From contig JACDCH010000583.1 in the NCBI GenBank assembly GCA_013694495.1, positions 1-6,292 on the forward strand: 6,292 nucleotides of DNA, given 5' to 3'. Source of the DNA: Acidimicrobiia bacterium (GTDB lineage: Bacteria > Actinomycetota > Acidimicrobiia > Acidimicrobiales > JACDCH01). Positions 1 to 4,885 of the stretch are shown here, one piece after another. The translations under genes were made by a program, and so were the position numbers. The first letter of the stretch is position 1. Each line of letters begins with the position of its first letter. The notes under the pieces are model-generated. The model was not told where the DNA came from, did not search any database, and was given only the letters and a program-made list of their open reading frames with translations.

Positions 1-401
1 CGTGCGGTCTGCTCACGCAGGACCGCGCCGAGACGGTCATCGGCGCCGGGAACGACGAGGTGTTCGTCGTCGACGCCCAGAACAGCGAGACGCACTGCCT
101 CTACAACAGCCTGGTCCGCTCCGGCGACTCGTTGAACGGCGGCAACCTCGACCTGGAACTCGTCGACGGCGCCCCGTTCCCCGACCCCGGGGCCGACGAC
201 GACGTCCTCGACATCGGCGATGAGGCCTTCGCCCACGCGAACGAGGACCGCGTCCTCACCGTGCGGGCCCGCGTCGGCACGATCGTCATGACGTTGTTCG
301 TGCAACCGAGCACCAACAACCCCGAGGTCACCGTGGCCTCGGCCCGCGACGACCTCATCGCCGTCGCCGAGGAGATCGCGGCCGAGATCGAAGGGGGCTG
401 A
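1..401 (+). CDS. DUF3558-like secreted protein, 3' part only
   Basis: An open frame enters from the left edge (first full codon at base 3) and ends at TGA 399-401, giving 132 visible residues. The fragment starts CGLLT, resembling the Cys-x-Leu-Leu-Thr opening of DUF3558 domains. A second Cys follows in ETHCLY (about visible residue 32) and could form a disulfide with the first. Then come DIGDEAF (70-76), a beta-like stretch LTVRARVGTIVMTLFV (85-100) and a C-terminal amphipathic helix (DDLIAVAEEIAAEI). This order fits the DUF3558/sensor-like fold seen in many actinobacterial lipoproteins. The signal peptide and any lipobox would lie outside the window, so export is inferred. The molecular role is unknown. 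The family assignment rests on pattern resemblance only. The gene converges on the reverse-strand cluster, so it is a separate transcript. Confidence 0.6.
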   Translation, partial: CGLLTQDRAETVIGAGNDEVFVVDAQNSETHCLYNSLVRSGDSLNGGNLDLELVDGAPFPDPGADDDVLDIGDEAFAHANEDRVLTVRARVGTIVMTLFVQPSTNNPEVTVASARDDLIAVAEEIAAEIEGG

Positions 402-421
402 GCCCGGCCGCTCGCTCGCTC

Positions 422-825
422 GTGCGCCGGCGGCGGATGTAGCCGACCCTGCTGCCCCACACCCCGCAGGCGCGACGGAGACCGAGACCGGCTGGGCGGT
501 CGACCGGGTCGCGCCGGGAGAGCCCGAGACGCGGAGACCACCGACGAGTTCCTGCGGCCGTCGAGGAACGCGACACGAGCGGCTGGACGGACGTCGAGAT
601 CCTCCCGGCCAGCGCAACCACGAGCCCGAACCGTTGGTCACCGGGCGCACCGCCTTCCAGATCCAGGCGGCCCGCTCGCCAACGCCACCGACGAGCAGCT
701 CGCGGAGCGGCTCGAGACGACCGCGGCGCGACTCGAGGCCGCACCGAGGTGCGACCCGCAGGTTCCGAGCGTCGATCGACGGACGTCGCCGCGTCGGCGA
801 GCGGCTGCAGGAGTCGGCGGCGGGT
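422..825 (+). pseudogene. frame-broken coding remnant, function unknown
   Basis: No intact gene is present, but protein-like, GC3-rich segments follow one another on the forward strand in changing frames. Frame 1 at about 442-531 reads ATETETGWAVDRVAPGEPE. Frame 3 from 531 reads AETTDEFLR. Frame 2 at about 557-610 reads AVEERDTSGWTDVEILPA. Frame 1 at about 610-672 reads EPLVTGRTAFQIQA. Frame 3 at about 669-740 reads LANATDEQLAERLETTAA. Within each segment nearly every third base is G or C (for example 15/16, 19/20 and 21/22 codons), and this is lost in the neighbouring frame. Each hop has the sense of one missing base, and three fall beside short G or C runs. Later sequence (about 775-825, VGERLQESAAG in frame 1) may be the tail. 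The ends are approximate, no start was found, and I recognise no family. It could be a decayed gene or a gene with homopolymer base-call errors. Confidence 0.45.
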
Positions 826-836
826 CCGCGCCGCCG
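815..836 (-). terminator. GC-rich hairpin downstream of the reverse-strand cluster
   Basis: Bases 815-822 (CGGCGGCG) and 829-836 (CGCCGCCG) form a perfect 8-bp stem around a 6-base loop. It lies about 30 bases beyond the stop codon of the last reverse-strand gene. There is no U-tract, so it is not a classical intrinsic terminator, though such hairpins are common behind high-GC actinobacterial genes. A perfect 12-bp palindrome, GAGGGGCCCCTC (853-864), sits between the hairpin and the stop codon and may add to it. Function is inferred from position only. Confidence 0.35.
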
Positions 837-865
837 GCCCCCGCTGTGCCGCGAGGGGCCCCTCC

Positions 866-1723
866 TCAGTTGAGGAAGGACTCGTCGGTGGGGTAGTTGC
901 CGCCGGCCACGAGCTCGGCGTCGTAGCCGCCGACGCCGCCGCCGAGGAGGATGTCCCAGGCGGTGACGTGGCGGGCCTCGGCGCCGCCGATGCCCATGAG
1001 GGCCTGGCGCAGGACGGGCAGGCTCAGAAGGGGGACGGCCGACACGTAGGTCGCGGCCGCCTGGTGCTCGAGCCCTCGGGCGATGCCGCCGATGGTCGGC
1101 ACGTCGGCGGCGAGGAGCGCGGCCTCGTCGGGCAGCGTGATCGCCGAGAAGAGCTGGTCTTCGGGGATGGTGTCGGCACCGTTCGAGGTGAGCACGGCGT
1201 TCAGGGCCTGGGCATGCTGCGCGTGGTGGTCGGCGAACGTCGTCGCCGCCTCCACGATCTCGGGCGAGAGCTCGGCCCCCCGGAGGGTGGCCACCGCGGT
1301 GTAGGCGGCGACCGCGGTGTTCTCGATCTGGATCGCCGCGGTCGCCAGACCGACGTCGTCCGCGGTGGGCCCGGCGGCGGCCTCGGTGGTCGTGGTCGTC
1401 TCGCCGGCCGTGGTGGCCGTGGTGCCCTCGGTCGCCGGCACGGTGCCGGTCTCGGCTGCGCCCGGTGGCGCCTCGTCGCTGCCGCAGGCCACGAAGGCGG
1501 CGGCGCCCACGACGGTGAGCCCGCTGGTGCGCAGGAAGGCGCGGCGGCTGGGGACGCCGAGGAAGGCGGCCTTGTCAGCGGTGCCGAGCATGCCGCTGTC
1601 CTCGCTGTCGGCCGAGAAGTAGCGCTCGAGCACCTCGGTGAAGCGGGGCATCGCGGCCCGGTTGGCCTCGTCGGCGGAGCGTACGGCTCGCCGGAACTCG
1701 TCGCGGTTGTAGTCCATGTTCAT
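866..1723 (-). CDS. Tat-exported ferritin-like lipoprotein (copy B)
   Basis: A 285-residue ferritin-like protein predicted to sit outside the membrane. Residues 1-58 form a charged N-terminal extension. A Tat motif SRRAFLR (59-65), a hydrophobic stretch and Cys80 (FVAC, an imperfect lipobox) follow, so export and lipid anchoring are likely. A Thr/Ala-rich linker (about 90-120) leads to a four-helix bundle. Putative metal ligands by helix are Glu134 (E-x6-Tyr141), His167-x-x-His170 in DHHAQH, Glu219 (E-x6-Tyr226) and Glu249-x-x-His252 (EARH). Canonical diiron ferritin-like proteins carry ExxH in helix 2, so HxxH here is a deviation shared with the neighbouring paralog. ATG at 1723 is chosen because GAGG lies 9 bases upstream; ATG 1717 (AGGA, 7-base spacing) is an alternative, and TTG 1738 has no support. 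The substrate is unknown; iron or peroxide handling is inferred from the fold. Confidence 0.82.
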   Translation of the reverse strand: MNMDYNRDEFRRAVRSADEANRAAMPRFTEVLERYFSADSEDSGMLGTADKAAFLGVPSRRAFLRTSGLTVVGAAAFVACGSDEAPPGAAETGTVPATEGTTATTAGETTTTTEAAAGPTADDVGLATAAIQIENTAVAAYTAVATLRGAELSPEIVEAATTFADHHAQHAQALNAVLTSNGADTIPEDQLFSAITLPDEAALLAADVPTIGGIARGLEHQAAATYVSAVPLLSLPVLRQALMGIGGAEARHVTAWDILLGGGVGGYDAELVAGGNYPTDESFLN

Positions 1724-1732
1724 GTCCTGTGA

Positions 1733-1736
1733 CCTC
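1733..1736 (-). promoter_or_regulatory. ribosome-binding site of ferritin-like copy B, overlapping the upstream stop
   Basis: Read on the reverse strand, GAGG lies 9 bases before ATG 1723 and shares bases with the TGA stop (1737-1735) of the preceding ferritin-like gene. This placement argues that the two ferritin-like genes are translated from one message and are probably coupled. It also decides against the TTG at 1738, which would overlap the stop and lose this site. Confidence 0.5.
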
Positions 1737-2445
1737 AACCGAGCGGGAGGGCGAGGCCCTCGGTGATGAAGGGCGGGTTCCGGTCGTCGATCGGCTTACC
1801 CAGCGCGGTGGCGAGCACGGTGGCGTGCTGGGCCTCGACGGGCAGGATCTGGGCGACGGCGAGCGCTGCATCGGGGAGCGTGAGCACACCCAGCGCGGCG
1901 TAGTAGGTGGAGGCCGCGGCCTCCTCCAGCGTGAGGGCGATCTCGAGCAGGGCCGGCACGTCGGCCGCCTCCTCGATCATCGGGCCGAACTGGGCCAGCA
2001 GGTCCTCGTTGGCCGTGTTGTTCTCCTCGGCGCCGACCTGGGACAGCAGCCCGTTGAAGGTCGCCGCATGGGCCTGGTGGTGGCCGAGGAACACGGTGGC
2101 CAGCGCGATGGTGGCCTCGTCGAGGAGCCCCCGGCCGGCAGCGGCCTCGTAGGCACCCACGGCGGCGAGCTCGACGCCGGCGGCGAACTGCGCCGCGCCG
2201 ATGTCCGGGACGTCTTCCTGAGCGGCGGCCCGGCCCATGAGCCAGGTCATGTTGGCGCCCACGCCGACCAGCGCCGCACCGGCGCCGGCCTGCTTGAGGA
2301 ACCGACGACGGGCGAGCGACAGCTTCCTGCCGGTCTCGCCGAAGTGCACCTCCTCGAGCTCTTCTCCGAGTGTGCGCATCGACTCCTGGTGGACGTCGTC
2401 GACGTCGGCCACGAGCGAGTGGAGCTCGTGCTGTGTGATCTCCAC
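1735..2445 (-). CDS. Tat-exported ferritin-like protein (copy A)
   Basis: A 236-residue paralog of the next gene downstream. A 45-residue charged N-terminal extension precedes a Tat motif (RRRFLK, 46-51), a hydrophobic core and an AxA-type cleavage site near GRAAAQED (71-78). There is no lipobox Cys, so the mature protein is probably released. The bundle shows the same ligand pattern as copy B: Glu92 (E-x6-Tyr99), His123-x-x-His126 in GHHQAH, Glu174 (E-x6-Tyr181) and Glu204-x-x-His207 (EAQH). Unlike B it has no Thr-rich linker. The start is taken as GTG 2445 because AAGAGAGG sits 7 bases upstream. An ATG at 2481, overlapping the cupredoxin stop as ATGA, is the rival and would add 12 basic residues. 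The most likely role is extracytoplasmic metal or oxidant handling, inferred from fold and the cupredoxin next door; no substrate is evident. Confidence 0.82.
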   Translation of the reverse strand: MEITQHELHSLVADVDDVHQESMRTLGEELEEVHFGETGRKLSLARRRFLKQAGAGAALVGVGANMTWLMGRAAAQEDVPDIGAAQFAAGVELAAVGAYEAAAGRGLLDEATIALATVFLGHHQAHAATFNGLLSQVGAEENNTANEDLLAQFGPMIEEAADVPALLEIALTLEEAAASTYYAALGVLTLPDAALAVAQILPVEAQHATVLATALGKPIDDRNPPFITEGLALPLG

Positions 2446-2452
2446 GCAACGA

Positions 2453-2460
2453 CCTCTCTT
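2453..2460 (-). promoter_or_regulatory. strong ribosome-binding site of ferritin-like copy A
   Basis: On the reverse strand AAGAGAGG is followed by 7 bases and then GTG (2445-2443). It is among the best Shine-Dalgarno matches in the window and is the reason for preferring GTG 2445 over ATG 2481, which has no such site and could only be reached by coupling. Confidence 0.6.
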
Positions 2461-2477
2461 CTGTTTCGGGCGGCTCG

Positions 2478-2990
2478 TCATCCGACGGTGACAGTGCCGC
2501 GCATGGTGTTGTGGATGCCGCAGATGAACTCGTAGGTCCCCGCGGCGGGGAAGCTGCACGTCGAGCTGTCGTCGGTCGCGAGGTTCTCGGGCGCTCGGGC
2601 CGCAGCGTCGGGCCCGACGGTCTCCCAGGCTCGCTCGCCGCCCTCGCGCTCCTCGGACCAGACCGAGTGCGGGAAGTCGTCGGTGTTCGCGAACGTGACG
2701 GAGCCGCCGGCGGCGACCTCGGCCGGCGTCGGCACGAAGAGGAAGTCGGCGATCTCCACGACGGTGTCGCCGCCTTCACCGGCGACGCACTCGACGGTGG
2801 TGGGCTCCGCGGCGCCGGCGTCCATCGGGGCCGCAGCGTCTGTGGCGTCGGTGGCCGGGGTCACTGCCTCGGGCGCCGAGGCATCGGGGGTCGAGGCGGT
2901 GTCGGCATCGTCGTCGCCGCAGGCGCCGAGCGCGAGCGCTCCGGCGAGCAGGAGCGCGGTGGAGGCGCAGAGGTTGCGGAGCGACGGCAC
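2478..2990 (-). CDS. cupredoxin (plastocyanin-like) lipoprotein
   Basis: A 170-residue blue-copper protein anchored on the outer face of the membrane. The N-terminus is a lipoprotein signal with lipobox LGAC (Cys24), followed by an acidic, Ala/Thr/Pro-rich spacer (about 25-65). The beta-sandwich domain spans about 70-170. The type-1 copper ligands are all visible: His108 in FPHSVW, then Cys157, His160 and Met163 in CGIHNTM, followed by the typical RGTVTV end strand. Cys68 and Cys145 are spare and could form a disulfide. Such proteins carry single electrons between membrane or extracellular redox partners; here the partner is unknown. GTG 2990 is the only start giving the whole signal peptide, and its ribosome-binding site is weak. 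It lies 48 bases after the kinase gene and just ahead of the two ferritin-like genes, suggesting co-expression and possibly redox partnership with them (inference). Confidence 0.88.
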   Translation of the reverse strand: MPSLRNLCASTALLLAGALALGACGDDDADTASTPDASAPEAVTPATDATDAAAPMDAGAAEPTTVECVAGEGGDTVVEIADFLFVPTPAEVAAGGSVTFANTDDFPHSVWSEEREGGERAWETVGPDAAARAPENLATDDSSTCSFPAAGTYEFICGIHNTMRGTVTVG

Positions 2991-3038
2991 GACCGCTCTA
3001 CGCCGCCGCCCGCCGACCCGGATGGATGACCCACGCCG

Positions 3039-4487
3039 TCAGAAATCGAACGCTGACAGCTCGGGGATCCAGCCGGCCGCCCGTTCGATCGCCTGCGCCC
3101 ACCGGGCGCGATCGGTCGGCGGCCCGGGCTCGACCACCAGCGCCGGTCGCCACGTGCTGGCCGCCTCGACCAGCGACCCCCACGTTCCGATGGCGAGCCC
3201 GGCGAGGAAGGCGGCGCCCAGCGTCGTGGCCTCGAGGACGGGCGATACCTCGACCCGGCGTTGCGTGGCGTCGGCGAGGGCCTGGACGAACGTCGGGTTG
3301 GCGGCCATCCCGCCGTCGATCCGCAGCACATCGATGGGGTGGCCGCCGTCGGCGGCCGCGGCCTCGACGAGGTCGGCGCCCCGGTGGGCGATCCCCTCGA
3401 GCACCGCCCGCACGACGTGAGCGGCGGTGGTGCCCCGCGTGATGCCGAGCAACGTGCCCCGGGCGCCGTAGTCCCACTGCGGCGTGCCGAGGCCGAGGAG
3501 GGCCGGCACGTACCAGGCGCCGCCGCTGTCGGGCACCGACGCCGCGACCTCATGGCTGGCCTCCGCCGTGGCGAGCAGCCCGAGGTCGTCGCGCAGCCAC
3601 TCGATGTTCGTGCCGGCCGAGAGCATCACGGCCTCGATGCCCCATGTCGTCGCGCCGGCCACCCGGCGGGCGACGATCGGGAAGCAGCCGGCGCGGCCGC
3701 GAGGATGGAAGTCGGGCCGGGCGGGGCCGAGGACCATGTCGAGCATGCCGCCCGTGCCGAAGGTGATCTTGGCCACGCCCGGTTCGATGCAGCCCTGGCC
3801 GAGCAGCGACGCCTGCTGGTCGCCGGCCATGCCGGCGATCGGGGGTGACCCGTCGAGCGCCGAGGCCGCGCCGACGACGCCGGACGAGTCGACGATCGCG
3901 GGCAGGCACCCGGCCGGGATGCGCAGCGCGGCGAGCACGCCGGGGTCCCAGGCGTCGCCGGCGGCGGACGTGAGCCCCGTCACCCCGGCGTTGGTGGCGT
4001 CGGTGACGTGCAGTGCGCCGCCGGACAGCACCCAGGCGATCCAGGTGTCGACGGTGCCGAAGCACAGGTCGCGGGAGCGGTCGGGGTCGTGCTCGTCGAG
4101 GAGGTGGCTCAGCTTCGTGGCCGACGCGTTGGGGGCGATGCGGTAGCCCTGCTCGCGCACGGCCAGGCAGGCGCCGATCGTGCGGAGGTCCTGCCAGCCG
4201 AGCGCGGGGCCGACAGGCTCGCCGGTGGCGCGGTCCCAGACGACGGTGGACGCCCGCTGGTTGGCGATGCCCACGGCGGCCACCGGCCCACCGGTGGACA
4301 GCGCGGCGCCGGCGACCTCGAAAGCGGCGTCGGCCAGCGCCCTGGCGTCGAACTCGACGAGGCCGTCCATCGGCGAGTCCGGGAGCGTCGCCCGCCGGTG
4401 CTCGTGGGCGACGGTGCCGTCGGCGGCGACGATCGAGCCCCGCACCGACGAGGTGCCGATATCGACGACGAGGATCGGTCCGCTCAT
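3039..4487 (-). CDS. FGGY-family carbohydrate kinase, glycerol-kinase-like
   Basis: A 482-residue cytoplasmic ATP-dependent sugar/polyol kinase, close to the usual ~500-residue family length. The N-terminal phosphate loop is DIGTSSVRGS (9-18). Glycerol-kinase-type motifs follow: NQRASTVVWDRATGEPV (76-92), GWQDLRT (97-103), FGTVDTWI (143-150), VTDATNAG (161-168) and the catalytic-base motif AGDQQ (Asp223). The C-terminal ATP domain has GTGG (244-247), LGLGTPQWDYGARG (331-344), RIDGGMAANPTFVQALAD (389-406) and TTLGAA (421-426). Aligned by eye with E. coli GlpK, Arg83, Trp103, Asp245 and Gln246 are kept (Arg78, Trp98, Asp223, Gln224). Glu84, Tyr135 and Phe270 appear as Ala79, Asn120 and Met248. 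The substrate may therefore not be glycerol, so glpK is not assigned. The ATG overlaps the preceding stop (ATGA), indicating translational coupling to the membrane-protein gene. Confidence 0.87.
   Translation of the reverse strand: MSGPILVVDIGTSSVRGSIVAADGTVAHEHRRATLPDSPMDGLVEFDARALADAAFEVAGAALSTGGPVAAVGIANQRASTVVWDRATGEPVGPALGWQDLRTIGACLAVREQGYRIAPNASATKLSHLLDEHDPDRSRDLCFGTVDTWIAWVLSGGALHVTDATNAGVTGLTSAAGDAWDPGVLAALRIPAGCLPAIVDSSGVVGAASALDGSPPIAGMAGDQQASLLGQGCIEPGVAKITFGTGGMLDMVLGPARPDFHPRGRAGCFPIVARRVAGATTWGIEAVMLSAGTNIEWLRDDLGLLATAEASHEVAASVPDSGGAWYVPALLGLGTPQWDYGARGTLLGITRGTTAAHVVRAVLEGIAHRGADLVEAAAADGGHPIDVLRIDGGMAANPTFVQALADATQRRVEVSPVLEATTLGAAFLAGLAIGTWGSLVEAASTWRPALVVEPGPPTDRARWAQAIERAAGWIPELSAFDF
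4484..4487 (-). other. ATGA stop-start overlap coupling membrane protein and kinase
   Basis: On the reverse strand ATGA contains both the kinase ATG (4487-4485) and the membrane-protein TGA (4486-4484). Such overlaps are typical of translational coupling, so the kinase is probably made by ribosomes finishing the membrane protein. Confidence 0.7.
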
Positions 4488-4885
4488 CGTGGTGACGCAG
4501 CCCGGCGGCCCGAGAGCCAGCCGCCGACCAGGCCGATGTTGGCGGCGAGGAGACCGTTGAAGATCAGGGCGACGGGGCTGACCGACTCGTCCTGCACGAG
4601 CTGTACGACGACGGAGATGGCCTGGGCGATGGCGAAGCCGGTGAAGGCGGCGATGGCACCGTGGGCGAGCGGTGTGTCGGGGCGCTTCGACCCGGCCACG
4701 TAGCCGCCGAGCACGTAGGCGGCGACGATCGGGACGGCGAAGGCGAACACGCCGTTCGAGCCTTCGTCGAGCACGAGGGCGCCGATGAGCGCGACGGGGA
4801 CGGCGACCACCAGCACGACGGCGGCGCCGAACGCGATGGCCCTCGGGTCGATGTGCAGGCCCGGCGACGCGGGGGCCGTCACCAT
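4484..4885 (-). CDS. small four-helix membrane protein
   Basis: A 133-residue hydrophobic protein that I cannot assign to a characterised function. Four membrane helices are evident at about 16-39, 45-65, 73-97 and 103-126. Short loops are rich in Gly, and the end is basic (GRRAASPR), which favours a cytoplasmic C-terminus. The second helix ends GGYVAGSKRPD and the fourth ends GGWLSGRR, a repeated G-x-x-x-G-(K/R) pattern that suggests an internal two-helix duplication. ATG 4885 overlaps the FAD-enzyme stop by 7 bases. GTG 4882 has the better-spaced GAGG (7 bases) and could be the true start, two frames-in residues being all that is at stake. The gene is sandwiched with overlaps between the oxidoreductase and kinase genes, so a role as membrane anchor or small transporter component for that pathway is possible but unproven. 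Confidence 0.75.
   Translation of the reverse strand: MVTAPASPGLHIDPRAIAFGAAVVLVVAVPVALIGALVLDEGSNGVFAFAVPIVAAYVLGGYVAGSKRPDTPLAHGAIAAFTGFAIAQAISVVVQLVQDESVSPVALIFNGLLAANIGLVGGWLSGRRAASPR

Noticed and set aside
60..401. GTG at 60 as the start of a complete 113-residue gene
   Set aside because: The frame is open to the left edge, and the upstream residues (CGLLTQDRAE) fit the DUF3558-like domain start, so 60 is internal.
411..422. Tandem CTCG repeat (three copies)
   Set aside because: Too short to be more than GC-rich chance sequence; no longer array or flanking structure.
1380..1410. Repetitive GTGGTCGTGGTCGTC-like sequence as a DNA repeat
   Set aside because: It is explained by the Thr-rich linker (ACC/ACG codons) of ferritin-like copy B.
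749..1732. Long forward-strand open frame of 327 residues opposite ferritin-like copy B
   Set aside because: It is an antisense shadow: Gly/Arg/Ala-rich with no domain, while the reverse strand shows a Tat signal and ferritin motifs.
2446..2481. ATG 2481 (ATGA overlap with the cupredoxin stop) as start of ferritin-like copy A
   Set aside because: Possible by coupling, but it lacks a ribosome-binding site, whereas GTG 2445 has AAGAGAGG at 7 bases. Kept as the alternative.
1729..2535. Forward-strand open frame of 268 residues opposite ferritin-like copy A
   Set aside because: Low-complexity antisense frame caused by high GC; the reverse-strand gene has clear motifs and a strong ribosome-binding site.
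3038..3057. Inverted repeat GTCAG/CTGAC at the kinase stop as a terminator
   Set aside because: The stem is only 5 bp with a 10-base loop, has no U-tract and lies mostly inside coding sequence; likely chance.
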